Positions 1-11,681 of a stretch of 64,000 nt of DNA are shown in pieces. The DNA lies in assembly GCA_963576475.1 (NCBI GenBank), contig OY754974.1:7674974-7738973 (forward strand). Reading direction: 5' to 3'. The DNA comes from Molanna angustata. Lineage: Eukaryota > Arthropoda > Insecta > Trichoptera > Molannidae. Numbering within the stretch: position 1 is the first letter of the stretch; each line of letters begins with the position of its first letter. A model generated the notes under the pieces. The model searched no databases. It was not told where the DNA came from and saw nothing but the letters and a program-made list of their open reading frames with translations. A program made the position numbers and the translations under genes.

Positions 1-810
1 GATTGCTAATCTATAGCTATACGGAGCTTCATTAGCTACTTTTTTGTCATTTAGCGTGTTGACACATGCTGAAAAAATTGATTGAAGAGATTGTCATTGG
101 TTGATAAACTCGCCCCTTGGACAATGGACAGAGTGTAATCTGTCTATTAAATGAGATAAAAAAGATGCGGAGCGAGTCGTGGTGCAGTGTTCGCCACAAC
201 CCATTTGTTAAAATAAAAACCTTCATACGAGGAGTTCGTTTGTGCATTTCACTGTTTAGTAAAAAGACCACCTAAATCCCTAAATTGATATATTTCAAAA
301 ATAAATAGTCAACTTCTTTCAACTTGGACCTTGAGGTTATTTCTTTTTGTGACTTTTTTTCATTTATTGATTCATAATACATTGAAAACTTATTGTTTAT
401 GTCTATCGGAAAATAAAATTCAGAATTTAATAGTGTTATTCTTTGGAGCGTAGTAAAGGTTTTTATAAAGCATGGTTCATCTGTACTTAAAGTTAATATA
501 CTGTTTTCTGTCCCTTTTTTCTGTTTTCCTGATACGCAACCAGACGATAACGGAAATGACAGTATGTAGAAAGAAAAACTTACAAGACTTGTTCCAACAA
601 AGACATAGAAATAACACCAGGGTATTACGAGGCTTTCTTTGAAGGGCTGACATTCCTACATTATATGTACTTGTTTACAATATATAAAACATGACATTAA
701 TTTATGATTTTATTTGTAACTCCCCACAACACATTGTATAAGTACACTATTTATTCTTCTATAAGTGTTGATAATCTCAAAATTGTTTCCCGAGAATCTG
801 ACAAGTGCTA
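1..810. other. AT-rich intergenic DNA, nothing recognised
   Basis: Only short chance reading frames lie here. I see no repeat that recurs elsewhere in the window, no RNA gene and no coding signal. Confidence 0.5.
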
Positions 811-1011
811 TGTCAAATATCAATTTAGCTCGCACCCAGTAAAAAGTATCTACATTTTGGAGATTCATGATATTAATCGTCTCACGAATCAGGACTGAAA
901 ACTTAGTGAAAAACTGTCTCCACTGGGAATCAAACCCGGGATCAGATACTGATCAGACTCAGTAGTCAGATATACCTAATATCTAACTAACTAAACCACG
1001 AAGACCGACTT
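811..1011 (-). repeat. SINE-B copy, tRNA-headed, diverged
   Basis: Read on the minus strand, a tRNA-like head ends with the B-box-like stretch GGGTTTGATTCCC. It is followed by the SINE-B body (CTGTGTTT-like region, GAGACGATTAATAT, CTCCA.AATGT, GGGTGCG) ending at TTGACATAG. The same order of blocks recurs at 2235-2440, 27582-27808 and 29659-29838. The tail normally following TTGACATA is missing, so this copy is truncated or decayed at its 3' side. Confidence 0.7.
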
Positions 1012-1754
1012 GTGTGTTAAAATAGACTATTATTTTGATTTTTTTATAATATTCTGCTGCTAAATTATCAAAATGGCGGTTTTACTATCATACCTTTCCA
1101 GTGTAAACGTGTTTTGGGGGAATTCCAGAAATTAGTTACTATGTAGGTAACACAATGGAATCGCATATTTTCCAAACAAATTTTGCGATAATAATTCAAG
1201 TATCTATCCCTTTTTACTCTCGGACATTGGCCCGATTCCAGAAGTCCCCTATTCCGTATCTCGTATCTCCGTACCCGATACCGGAACTGATGTCAAATAT
1301 AACAGCTTTTATTGGTCCTTCGATCCGGAAGTTTTCGGTTGTTTGGCGGTCGCCTAACATCTCAACGTTATGGTTCGATTTATTTGAATTTATCGCTGTT
1401 TTCGCGCCACCAAATGGAAAGGGGAATGGAATATTCTGGTTTTGTGCAAACTAACGTTACAAACTTTACATTTAAGGTAAAATTATGGCTTTTTTCAACA
1501 CACAACTACGACGGTGAAACTTTCCAAACTATTTGGAGATGTTACCTATTGTACAACGGTCATTACTATCTAAGTAGTATTAAATTCAAAGATATCAATG
1601 GTTTATTTCTGTTTTTCTGTGAACGCTAGGTCTAATTTCTTTTCCCATATACGTACCTCATTTTAAAATTTTATTTTTGCGATATTCTGTTATTTTTATT
1701 TTTTTCTTTTATTTCATATTTCTAACTTTACTTAACCTTATCTAACTTATCTTA
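1012..1754. other. Intergenic DNA with a GC-richer patch
   Basis: Positions 1200-1460 are clearly less AT-rich than the flanks and hold overlapping forward frames of about 100 codons. None of the translations resembles a family I know. It could be an internal part of an unrecognised DNA transposon. I see no terminal repeats that would prove it. Confidence 0.35.
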
Positions 1755-2095
1755 TGACCAATTTTTACATCTCAATAGAGACGAAGTTGTAATATTATAG
1801 GAGAAGTAGGAACTCAAATAACCTACAGGGCTTACGACCTGTCATCGGCTGGTCATCATGATCACTTTATGCGCTTGCGCAACGTTCACCAATAATGCAT
1901 CTTTATTAAGTTACATATCAATCAATTTTTGAAAGTTCTCTTATATAATATTTTAAGGATCTGTTCGTTTTAAAATAAGCTGAAAAACAACATCGCCATC
2001 TATGATGTGACGGAGAAACTTTTTTATAACGCCATATATTGAGAAATTGGTTTGAAACAATGAATGAAGCAGTTATTGTACACGATAAGGTTATC
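1755..2095 (+). repeat. M1 non-autonomous DNA element, long copy
   Basis: Begins with the M1 terminus (CATCTCAATAGAGACGAAGTTG) and continues through CTACAGGGCTTACGACCTGTC and CGCTTGCGCAACGTTCACC. It is similar to the copy at 19386-19745 for over 300 bases, including the shared AACGCCATCTATTGAGAA-type block near its right end. No coding capacity. The two long copies extend beyond the 295-bp palindromic version at 50675-50969, so M1 has at least two internal-sequence variants. Confidence 0.75.
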
Positions 2096-2234
2096 CAACT
2101 TACATTTTGCATAGTATTCGGAATAAATGTTGAATTATCATATAATTATAATGTACAAAAACTTCTCATTATCATAATCCCATATTCCAAAAATCCTTTA
2201 ATAAAAATCATCCAGATATACATAACCATGGTTG

Positions 2235-2440
2235 AAAATGCAAAGGTCCCGGGTTCGATTCCCGGTGAATACACAGTTTTTAAATGTGTTTTCAGTCTGG
2301 ATCTGCGAGACGATTAATATTATAAGTCTCCAGAATGTGGCAACATGTTATTGGTTGCATGTTAAATTAATATTTGACATTAGTACCTGTTAGTTGCCCT
2401 AGAAGAAATATTAAATAAAATAAAAAATAAAATTTTTATT
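2235..2440 (+). repeat. SINE-B copy
   Basis: Carries the B box GGTTCGATTCCCGG, then the full SINE-B body (ACACAGTTTTTAA, TTTTCAGTCTGGATCTG, CTCCAGAATGTGGCAAC, TTAAATTAATATTTGACATT, CCTGTTAGTTGCCC). It ends in an (AAATAAAA)-type tail at about 2440. The tRNA A-box half is badly eroded. This is the best preserved 3' end of the family in the window. Confidence 0.8.
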
Positions 2441-2844
2441 TAAGGTACCTACCTATTGACCGGAAATAATTGCTATTTGTAAGTTTCTTTAATTTTCTAA
2501 GAAAATAATTAAACCTTTCTTTATTATTATGTTCTTACATTGAAAATACAAAGTAGATATTTCAATCAATACCACTAGAAATCAACCCGGATACAAAATC
2601 AGACAAATTATCTAAAATTAAAGTTGGATATTTAAATTTCATGCATCGTCGCTTTATTCGTATCATACAATTATTTTTCAAACTTCTGTCACTTTGGACT
2701 TCTATTATCTTAAAAAACTTTATACTTCAACTTATAATTTATACTAAATTATCTAGTTGATAAGTAAACATTGCGATTATTATGCAAAATAACCAATTAT
2801 TATTAAATACGAAGTCTATTAATTTACGACGGCTAATTATTTTA

Positions 2845-2935
2845 ACTAAGCACTACTATGGAATAGTGGAGAGTTATGACTTCATTTTTTAAGCATTGTT
2901 TTTACAATTATTCAACGGGTACCTATCATGTAGAG
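2845..2935 (+). repeat. Short dispersed repeat shared with 51983-52068
   Basis: The block ATGGAATAGTGGAGAGTTATGA followed by a T-rich segment and GGTA(CC)TATCATGTAGA is repeated at 51983-52068. It is too short to classify. It lies in an otherwise unremarkable AT-rich stretch (2441-3058). Confidence 0.5.
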
Positions 2936-3058
2936 AAAGAGACCTGTTTTTTCTATGATTTCATCTTTCAACTCAACATATTATGTACCTATATGAGTTC
3001 AATACCCAGACTTCATATAATATTATCTATAGTGTAAAAAGTGCATTAAAATAGAACT

Positions 3059-3281
3059 GGGGCTAAAATAGTCTGGTCAAACAGCGAAATCAAAACCCTT
3101 TTGACTACCTATATCATATTATTATTTCATATGGTGTTCTATAATACCTATCTTAATCTCATCTTAAGCTCATAATCACTTCATTATCTTAAGATATTAT
3201 AGAACTCCATATGAAAATTATATCCATAATACGGGTAATCGTGAGGGTTTTGATTTCACCGTTTGACGGGACTTGCCCCCC
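3059..3281. mobile_element. M2 foldback MITE
   Basis: Two inverted arms of roughly 95 bases face each other. The left arm contains GGTCAAACAGCGAAATCAAA and TTCATATGGTGTTCTATAAT. The right arm is the reverse complement with a few changes (GGTGAAATCAAAACCCTCAC, TTCATATGGAGTTCTATAAT). There is no reading frame of note. The same family recurs at 11494-11681. Confidence 0.75.
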
Positions 3282-3521
3282 GACATGATTTATTTTATGA
3301 CATCACTTCATTCATTATCCACGATTTTATATCTCAAAACTTTCAGACTGCTCTCACGTTCTGGAAAATTGAGTCGTTCAAAGAATCATTACAGTAATAA
3401 AATAATGAAATTTAGAGAAATGCGTGGATGATCTTACATCACGACAGAAACCGAATGCACTAAATTCTCTCTTCCTACACCACGAGACATACATAATATA
3501 TTTAAAAAAATATATATTCAT

Positions 3522-3645
3522 TCATAACATCACGGCATATCCCACAATATGAGGTAACCAGCGACAAATGTGCGGGTGTGCATTAGGTACCTTATAATGG
3601 GAGCACGACACATGTTTCCCCACAGGCCTGCCACATCTAAAATAA
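3522..3645 (+). repeat. R5 dispersed repeat
   Basis: The block ATCACGGCATATCCCACAAT-ATGAGGTAACCAGCGACA-GTGCGGGTGTGCATT-AGCACGACACATG is present. Related copies occur at 18085-18160, 26949-27500 (interrupted), 47908-48140 and, reversed, 62757-62880. No termini or coding capacity were identified. It may be a DNA-transposon or retroelement remnant. Confidence 0.65.
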
Positions 3646-3659
3646 AAATCAATTAACCG

Positions 3660-4294
3660 ATTTATTTATTTATTTATTTATATAATTTATGTACATGTGT
3701 ACAAAGGCAGATTTATTGCCATAAGGCAATTTCTTCCAACCAACCCGAGCAACGTGAAGTTTCTAAGTTAAATTGGTACAATACTTATTTAGTGAGAAAT
3801 AAATTGATAAAAAAATTAAATAAAGGAGTAAGAAAAAAAATATAAAGGGAAAAAATGAAATGAGAGTTAAAAAAAAGAATAATAAAAATGACACTGATCA
3901 TAGCAATGAGGAAAATTAGGTTACGGAAGGATATAGAAGGAATTCAGGAACTATTTCACAAATAAAGTTTTTTTAGTCTACCTTTAAATATTTGAATGGA
4001 TTGAGATGACGTTACTTCATCACTTATGCCATTCCATAGTCTAGCTGATTGTACTTGAAAAGAAGAGCTGAAAACTTCTGTATTTTGAAAGGGGATAGCT
4101 AGTATAGTACGTTCAGCAGATCGAAGGGATAGGCCGTGACTTGACAAGAAAACGACGATATTTTTTAAATATTGTGGTGAATAGGGATTATAAATAATCT
4201 TATAAAGTAATGACAGTATGTGAATGTTATGACGATCTCGTATCTTTGGAAGATTTTTCAATTTGAAGGAATACAGGCATTGGTCACTACCCAC
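3660..4294 (-). pseudogene. 5'-truncated LINE, reverse-transcriptase C-terminus plus 3' UTR
   Basis: On the minus strand an open frame of 112 codons (4294 down to 3956) ends with SARLWNGISDEVTS followed by IQIFKGRLKKLYL. That is the usual carboxy end of CR1/Jockey-type ORF2 proteins, where a W-N pair is followed by an FK..LK.L helix. The catalytic RT core is absent, so the copy is 5'-truncated. The 3' UTR runs to about 3660 and contains GGTTGGAAGAAATTGCC-TTAT-GGCAAT, a perfect small hairpin, then an (AAAT)n tail. The same protein and tail occur at 8990-9471. The hairpin tail is shared with SINE-A. It is not expected to encode anything functional. Confidence 0.85.
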
Positions 4295-4924
4295 ATAAAT
4301 TAAAATTATTTTTTCACCCTCTCATAGACTTGTAATTAGCATAGCTCAATCACTCCACACAACCGTAACGAATGCTGTACGCACTCTTATACACGATAAG
4401 GCAATTTGCTCCGAAGATAGGGGAGCATCATTAGTCCGAAACGTCAGCTAAATAGGATCCTTCACATGGAACAACATATAAATGGTATATATTGCTTGTC
4501 AGCGGTGTTGAATAATGAAAAAAAATCAACACTAGTTCATTATGAAAACAAAAAAAAGGTCCAAGACAACATATGAGCTGTCATCGCACGCATCGCTAAT
4601 GATTGATACACTTTTCAGAGATTAATGAATCAGTTTTGAAGACAAATATATCATTTATACTGTTCTATTTATACATAGTCATATTAACTATCAAAAAATC
4701 ACACTTTTTTTTAATACAGCAATTTAGAAATTAGATAACAATGAATGTTAAATATTTGCCAAAATAGTTCACTCGTCATCATACGATACGTAACATTAAA
4801 ATAAAATTAGTAAAACATATGTAAATAGTAGTGTATGTTTGAAATTAAATGTATAAGAAATTGAAATAAAATATATGAAATATAAAAAAAGAGAATATAA
4901 AAGATTCAAAATTAAAAACATACA
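4295..4924. other. AT-rich intergenic DNA, nothing recognised
   Basis: No recurrent repeat or coding signal was found between two LINE fragments. Confidence 0.5.
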
Positions 4925-5753
4925 AATGATAATTGGATATTGATTCTGTCGTAAATAAAAGCTACAGAAACTTGGGTTTCATACAAAGAATAACCAAATC
5001 CTTCAAAGAAACAACCTCGCTTGTTCTTCTATTTAATGCCTTCGTTAGAAGTCATTTGGAGTTTGCATCAACCGTATGGAGCCCTAGTTACAATATTCAC
5101 ATCGACAGAATTGAGAGGATTCAAAGAAGGTTTGTTAAAACGCTTAATTTTAGAAAAAAAATTTACCGCCATGATTATGACCAATCTTTAAAATTACATG
5201 GGTTTATATCACTTGAAAAAAGAGGAAAGATATCCGATGTCTATCTGCTTTATAAAATACTTAATAACCTTGTAGACAGCTCTTACCTACTCCAAAAAAT
5301 TTCTTTCAACTGCCCCATGAAAACAACACACCAAAATCACCTTTTCTATACACCATACTGCAGAACAAATTACGCACAGAATAATTATGTCAACAGATGC
5401 TTAAATTATTACAATAGTCTTGACCCCCAACCTGATATATTTAACTCCACACAGACATCGATGAAACGCCAATTACGCGCAGTTATTGGTAATATTACTG
5501 GTTAAAAATCAAACCTACTTTCCTTAAACATTCATCCCTTCCTTATCAACGCTTTCCTATATCCATTACCCTTCCCTTTCCCCCACAATCACTCACCATC
5601 TTACAATGACTACCCAACATTAATAATGTATAATAATTTAAATATGTGAAACTTTATAATTGGCTATTTATTTTGTATTCTCATTTGAAATTAAGTATTA
5701 TAAATGTATAGATGTTAAGTTTCCAAACAAATAAAAAATAAAATAAATAAATA
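4925..5753 (+). pseudogene. 5'-truncated LINE with reverse-transcriptase C-terminal ORF
   Basis: An open frame of 190 codons (4933-5505) begins inside the region downstream of the RT core and runs to a natural stop. Recognisable marks are the SYRNLGFIQRITKSF segment, LFNAFVRSHLEFASTVWSP, the RIERIQRRFVK helix and a Tyr/Asn-rich tail. These correspond to the thumb and post-RT part of CR1/Rex/Jockey-type ORF2. The apparent start codon is only the first ATG after the truncation point and is not a real initiation site. The 3' UTR ends in AAAATAAATAAATAAA near 5753. The protein is clearly related to the fragments at 16823-17745 and 52847-53730. No stop or frameshift interrupts the surviving ORF, which suggests a moderately young insertion. 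Confidence 0.85.
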
Positions 5754-5910
5754 AAGGAGATAGGTACCGATATTCTCCTGCGATATTGCGGATATGTGTT
5801 GTTGAATATATCAGTATCATAAAACCTTGTGTTATACTGCTTACATATGCGTGGAAAGCATGAATTAATTCAGTGATTAGTACCTACTACAGTCTCCCCG
5901 ACGTTATATT

Positions 5911-5978
5911 CAGAATGAAGATACTATTTTGCGACTAGTATCTTCAAGTAGACTAATAGTAATAATATCTTCATTCTG
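5911..5978. repeat. Small inverted repeat
   Basis: The 13-base CAGAATGAAGATA at 5911 is matched by TATCTTCATTCTG ending at 5978. A second internal partner, TAGTATCTTC, lies near 5938. It could be a decayed foldback element or chance. Confidence 0.45.
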
Positions 5979-6634
5979 GAAAACATCGCGCGAACTGTCA
6001 ACATGTAATTTTATTCACAAACATTCAAAGGTTTCTGAACACTGGTTTAATACGCTCAGATTTTATTTTTAGTTTATTTCATTAATTTTGACAATTTATT
6101 TCCAACAAACATCGAACGGCAGTGATTAATTAAGCTACTTAAAAAAATGAATTAACTATGAAAATTTAACGATCATAATATAACCCCTAACTTTTAATAG
6201 TCATGCATACTTCTATAGTTGTTCTAGCTACATAACAGTCGTGAGGGAAAAAAAACTAACGAATTAAGAAAGAATGAAACATATTTTCTCATAAAAGCTA
6301 TAACATAAAAATTTATAGGATTCCATTAAAATAAAGAAACAATAGTTGAGCGACACTTTTATTGACAAATATTTCATAATGGCCGAGTTCCACATAAAAT
6401 TCTACGTATTTCAAATCATAATAATTTTCCTATTGCATAACCAATTCCCATTAAACTGCTGCTGTATTCATACCAAATTCTTAAGGGTTTTGTATAAAAT
6501 AACAGGATTTTGATTCATTTTTAAAATCAGTTATAAACGGTTTGCACTAAGTAGGTACCTTCTATAAACACCACAAATCATTTGTTTTCAAAAATTTAAT
6601 ATGTCAATATTCGATTTACGCTTTTAAAACAACG
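5979..6634. other. AT-rich intergenic DNA, nothing recognised
   Basis: No gene, recurrent repeat or RNA could be supported. Confidence 0.5.
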
Positions 6635-6712
6635 TTTATTTATTTATTTATTTTATACCATCTCGATATTTATAACATTATTTATAAATACTATCTCAAC
6701 CTCACTAGAACT
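6635..6712 (-). repeat. LINE/SINE 3' tail fragment
   Basis: Read on the minus strand, GTTCTAGTGAGGTTGAGATA-GTATTTATAAATAATG-TATAAAATAAATAAATAAAT matches 34603-34685 on the plus strand (CTTAGTGAGGTTGGGATAGT and onward to an AAAT tail). The common part is the 3' end of an unclassified retroelement. Confidence 0.65.
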
Positions 6713-7859
6713 ACGCCTGTTTCGAGGTTGGAGATTTACAATATTATATTGATACATTACATCTACATCCATGCACCCACCATTTCTACCTACTTATTTT
6801 TATTTTTTATTTTATAATATCTAAACATGACATTTTACATAAAGAGGTTTGACAATAATAATAAAGGTACTTATATAAAAAAAAAAAATATTTTGTAAAC
6901 CTAACTAAGACAGAGACAATGGAAAGGTACACATATGTACACATCTAGAACATTGACGCGCTTTTCTGTCAATAAGAGCATTTGCTCTCCAATATGCTAG
7001 GGATAATCCCTGTGTTATATTGGAAGCAGTCTTTGGTTTTGTAAGATAAACAACATTACTCAATAATAAGGTAGAAATCAAACAAGATGAATGATTTCAC
7101 TATTTTTTATTAATCTTTTAATCGAACGATCGTTTTGCTTTTATTACGATATTCTATTTCTTTTTCAATATCGGTTATTTCATTCCTTTCAAAAATACCA
7201 CTACTACCAGTACTACTTCAATCAATTTGTTTTCATCCTTCGTTAAAAATAAACATTCTTTCTTATACCTCTTAAGATTTGTTAACCCACCTTTAAGTTT
7301 AAATGCGTACTTAATCCTGATGTTTTGAAGAGGTTTTTATTTATGTGAGAAACCTGTAGTTAGAAACTGTGTATGAGTTGATGGAAATATTATGGTCTTT
7401 CTTCCACACGTACCCACATCGTATTAATGTGTTATATTTTCAGTATTTCAATATATCCATTTTCAGCTTCCTACGAACAAGTAATCTCTACAATGGTAGC
7501 ATTTTTAGTGCCCGTCAGTACTAAACTGCCTATCATGTGTCGACTTCAATAACCACTTTACAGTCTTATCATGAATCATTGTCATCATAAATATGTTGTT
7601 TCCATAATCTGTAGATGTTTTGCGGGGGCGTGGTTTTACTTGAAACAGTAAAATCTTGCAACTGCACAGAAATATTGCAAGCGGTAGTGCGACGGTATAA
7701 CAATTCAGTTGATCCGGGTCATTCATCATTTCTTTCGCCTTTATCACAAGCATTTTCTCATATGTATTAAGAAATATTATAATATATACATTTTTTTATC
7801 TTATTATATATGTTTCAATCGATATGTGTTTTTATGTATGTATGTAAAATGAACTTTAT
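6713..7859. other. AT-rich intergenic DNA, nothing recognised
   Basis: Contains a small hairpin AGAGCATTTGCTCT near 6976 and a chance minus frame at 7505-7753. Neither supports a feature. Confidence 0.45.
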
Positions 7860-8031
7860 ACCGTTAATAAATAAATAAATAATTAATAAAATAAATAAAC
7901 AAATAAATAAATAAACAAATAAATAAATAAATAAATAAATAAATAAACAAATAATAATTAAATAAATAAATAAACAAAAAAATAAATAAAAAATAAATAA
8001 ATAAAAACTAAATAAATAAATAATCAAAAAA
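7860..8031. repeat. (AAAT)n/(AAAC)n microsatellite
   Basis: About 170 bases of imperfect AAAT units with interspersed AAAC. It is long for a simple retroelement tail. It translates on the minus strand as an Ile/Phe/Leu/Tyr-rich frame, which is purely a product of the repeat. Confidence 0.9.
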
Positions 8032-8805
8032 AATATTAATTAATTCCTTTATTTGCGACTCCTCTTATTGCAGTTAGAAAATGAAATATGTCATTTATGT
8101 GAAAATTTTTAAATATTTTTGACGATAGGCTATATATTTTTTTTCGATGCTTCATTCGCTTGTTCCACGTTTAGTTCAACACCGTGTTTTCTCTTTCTCT
8201 CACTTTCATCGTTTGGGGGATCTCAGGATATGTTCAAAACAACAAGACAAGCTGCAGCAGCTGCTACACAAGCAACTTTTGTCGTGGTGTCCATATCTGC
8301 ATATTGTTTAAAGCGTATCGCAAGCGTAAAAAAGCGTTTGAGCGTGTACCTTCAGTTTCGAAGATTTCCAAGAAACATAAAACACCGCGAACATCACACA
8401 TCAAAGTCTACACAACACAAACGACAGCCATGTTGACTCGTCGGCAACGAATAATTTTACAGATTTCTGTTTTACGAAAAACGTAATACGCCTTGAAAAA
8501 TAGAACGCGTTCTATTTTATGCCCATCGCGTTGAAAAACCCGTCGAAAACCTAAACCCTGTTGGAAAAACCTCGTCAGTGCAAAGTTCACTTAGCAGTCA
8601 TTTGACTCCTTTGCCAGTGTGCTGATATTTTCCTTTACAACATTATTTTTTGTATGTTAAACAATAAAAACAACATGTTTTCGTTTGAAGATTTATTTGA
8701 AACTTATCATAAATGAAATTGATTATTCTTGAACTCCATATTATTAGATACTGAGTTATAATAATCTCAATCTATTCAACCTTGTAAAAAAAGACTATAT
8801 TTTGT
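8032..8805. other. GC-richer unexplained patch (8110-8600)
   Basis: Positions 8119-8590 have noticeably higher GC and overlapping 100-codon frames on both strands. One of them contains a run of five Ala followed by Thr and Gln. It also contains a 16-base palindrome-like stretch, TAGAACGCGTTCTA, near 8500. I recognise no protein family and no terminal repeats. It may be an internal piece of a DNA transposon. Confidence 0.35.
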
Positions 8806-8940
8806 TTAACCTGTCTAACAACTCTTCTACATCCTCTCTCTTCTCCCACAACCTCGATCTCCTTCCTTTCTTTGTTGATGTAATTATACATTTTCACGTT
8901 TCTTTGGAAGGAAGAAATATCCTTATGACATTAAACATTT
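8806..8940 (+). repeat. LINE 3' UTR fragment, same family as 8990-9471
   Basis: Runs parallel to 9190-9420: GTTTAACCTGTCTAACAACT versus GTTTTACCTGCCTAATAATT, then CAACCTC.AT.TCCTTCC, then a decayed hairpin tail TGGAAGGAAGAAATATCCTT-ATGACATTAAAC. It sits directly 5' of a second copy of the family. Confidence 0.65.
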
Positions 8941-8989
8941 ACTTTCTCTGCTATATAATTTAATATTAACAACACTAATTTACTACAAT

Positions 8990-9471
8990 ATCTCAAGAAA
9001 ACGGTTATTTTCTTATCAAATCACGGTCTGCCTCTTCGATCTGTTGAACGTACCACACTAGCTATTCCCATTCATTCTACTAAATTTCTCAGTTCCTCTT
9101 TTGAAGTAAAATCAGCAAGACCAAAAAACACCTTAATTAATGATACTAGGACGTCTCAATCGATTCAAATTTTCAAAAAGAAACTAAAGCTGTTTTACCT
9201 GCCTAATAATTCTTACATAACTGACACCCCATATCCATCTTACCTCCCCTCCCTCAACCTCTATTTCCTTCCTTCCTTTGTTGCTGTGAATTTACTCTTA
9301 ATAATGTTACGTGTTTCTTTCCGTTTGTTATAAATTTAATGTACCTACCACTATACTATCTATGGCCTCACGCTGCTTAGGTTAGTTGGAAGAAATTGCC
9401 TTGTGGCATTAAACCCACCATTGTACACACTATTGTATATAAAGTTTAATGAATAAATAAATAAATAAAAT
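8990..9471 (+). pseudogene. 5'-truncated LINE, related to 3660-4294
   Basis: From about 9010 the forward frame reads LSNHGLPLRSVERTTLAIPI, then a decayed equivalent of the SARLWN block (SARPKNTLINDT) and SIQIFKKKLKLFYL. Residue by residue this parallels the minus-strand ORF at 3956-4294. The tail at 9390-9471 has GTTAGTTGGAAGAAATTGCC-TTGT-GGCATTAAACCCACC and ends in (AAAT)n. The first bases are frameshifted relative to the family. It is a dead fragment. Confidence 0.8.
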
Positions 9472-9514
9472 AAATCAACCCGCCATTGTACACATTAAAT
9501 TAATTTAATAAGTC

Positions 9515-10036
9515 TTAAGGCCCCCATTCACGATCGTGCCATCCTTCTAAATGGCTTGCCATCACTCCAAAATGCGCTCGTGAATGTCAAAACCCGCGCA
9601 GCCCAATTGGCCTGACACACCAAAATGGAATTCCAAACGAGCGAAACTCTGTAGTACCGCGAAAACGGCGCGGCGCATCCTGTCGGCACGGCATGCTCGT
9701 GTGAAAACCAGCGGTACATTGCGCCGAGCTGTTTGACACTCTCGTGAATGCGAAAATACAACATTTTTTTTGTTTTTTTCTATTGATATATAAACAAACC
9801 GCTAAATAGCAGTTATATAAAACTCATCATCAGAATTATAACTCATTTTCACTTGAAAATTAAAAAAAAAATAGAACTTATTAATGCGAAAGCGCCGACC
9901 GCTTGCATATACTAATTTTGATGGCTCGATAGCGCGATGGAGTGCCCGTGAGTGTGATGAAAATTTTACAATGCTCCAAATGGAGCCGGTCCATATGGAA
10001 CGACACCGAATGACACGATCGTGAATGGGCTGCTTT
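9515..10036. mobile_element. M7, DNA-transposon-like element with 20-25 bp inverted termini
   Basis: The left end, CCCATTCACGATCGTGCCAT (from 9522), is matched in reverse at the right end, ATGACACGATCGTGAATGGG (ending 10029). The internal 500 bases are GC-richer than the flanks and hold short frames with no recognisable domain. TTAA precedes the left end and TTTA follows the right end, so the target duplication is unclear. Most likely it is a non-autonomous element. Confidence 0.65.
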
Positions 10037-11493
10037 AGTTTTATTCTATTTACTACGTGTTTCGCACAAAACACGTCAATTTATCACAATAAATCAATAG
10101 AACCAAAACAATTTAATTTTTAAATGTTATCTAAGTAAAAATTTTAAATTTTCACGGATAATTTGAATTAAAAGAGCAAGTAATTTTAATTAAAAGTATT
10201 TGTTCTCACTTCTCAGTAACCTTCTATTCTCAGTATTGTAGGTATCTGAAGAGTCTCCCGATCAGCACATTTACATTGAGCGCTTTACTTGCTTATCTTA
10301 TTAATGTATATAACTTGTTATCATTCAACTTTTACTCCATTTCATTCATCTTTTGTCTTCCTTTTCCAATTAGACCGTTCCATTCAGCCAGCGTTATTAG
10401 CATCATGAATAAGCTCGTCTCTAAATTTTCTACAAGTTCCCTTTGAAAAAATAAGCACTCCGTTTAAAGCTGTGTCGTTAAAGCTAATTGCTCCGAATGC
10501 CTTCAACGTTTATAGACAAAGTTTAAATAATCGCACACAAAGGCGAAAATTTTAAAGTTAATATCAGATTATTATGGAGGAGAAATAATATTATTATTCT
10601 TATCTTTATCTATTTCACATATCCCTGTGCTGTTCCAGCTATCTTTCTGCGCTGTCTCGTTCTCCTCGAGATTACATCCAAGAGTCTTAAGGAGCAATAA
10701 CCATATTATGAATGTACATACACAGTACATACCTATACTTTCATTATACTGAAAAGACTTATTCCAGTAATTACAAACCAACCAGCTTCGTGTTAATTCA
10801 AGACTTATATCAGTAATTAGAAAATTATGATATTTCCACCTGCAAATATTAAGAGCCATCTTTAGTATAGAAAATGGAACAAAAATGAGCAACAACAGTA
10901 GGTACTTTAGATTTTTGTTGAATCATACAATTTTTTTTGTTTTCTTTAGTTTTTTTTAATTAAAATTTTTAAATTTTGGTTTTGATAATATGCGCTTTGA
11001 TAGTAAAATACATTGAGGTCGACGCCTTCAATATTATCTAATAAGGTTTTGTTTTTAATAGTGATTTTATTTATCTACTTCTGTATTCCTTCTGTTTGGT
11101 CCAAATGCGTAACTATGTACGTGTTGATATGCACTTAAATACAACTCAGTAGTAAATAGTCCAATATTTTTAAGCGAAAAAATACTCTTGGATCAAAATT
11201 TAATTCTAGTTTCTGATTATTTCTTACACTTACTCTCATTTTTACCAATTCTTATTCTCATTTTAGATAATCATATTTCGCTCCTTGAACAATGCCATGT
11301 AAGAATTACTATACTTTAAATTCATACTCGTAATTTAAGGTCTCCGTTCTTTGCAAAGATTATTCTTCATTTTATCATAAAAAAAACATACCTACATTGA
11401 TTTTCAACATGCTGAGGATCGTATTCGTCGTCTTGATTCTCTGCATCTTTACATTCTAAATCTGATCAAATCAAACTAACATCATTTGAAAAC
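10037..11493. other. AT-rich intergenic DNA, nothing recognised
   Basis: A minus frame of 107 codons (10572-10895) has no recognisable motif and a composition typical of chance AT-rich frames. Confidence 0.45.
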
Positions 11494-11681
11494 CTGGGGA
11501 GCAAGTCTTGTTCAACCGGGGAAATCAAACCCCTCATGATTACCCATATCGTGGATATAATTATTATATGGAGTTCTATAATATCTTTAAATGTCATAGA
11601 ACTCCATATGATAAATATATCCATGATATGGGTAATCACTAGGGTTTTGGTTTCGCCGGTCGGACCAGACTTGCCCCCCCT
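11494..11681. mobile_element. M2 foldback MITE, second copy
   Basis: Arms of about 85 bases face each other. The left arm holds ACCCATATCGTGGATATAAT and ATATGGAGTTCTATAATATC. The right arm holds the reverse complement, with CATGATATGGGTAATCACTA. The outer ends read GGGGAGCAAGTC.TGTTC and, reversed, GGGGGGCAAGTCTGGTCCG. The pairing is closer than at 3059-3281, so this is probably the younger copy. Its open frames on both strands are a consequence of the palindrome. Confidence 0.8.

Noticed and set aside
7815..8027. Hydrophobic membrane peptide
   Set aside because: It is a translation of an (AAAT)n microsatellite.
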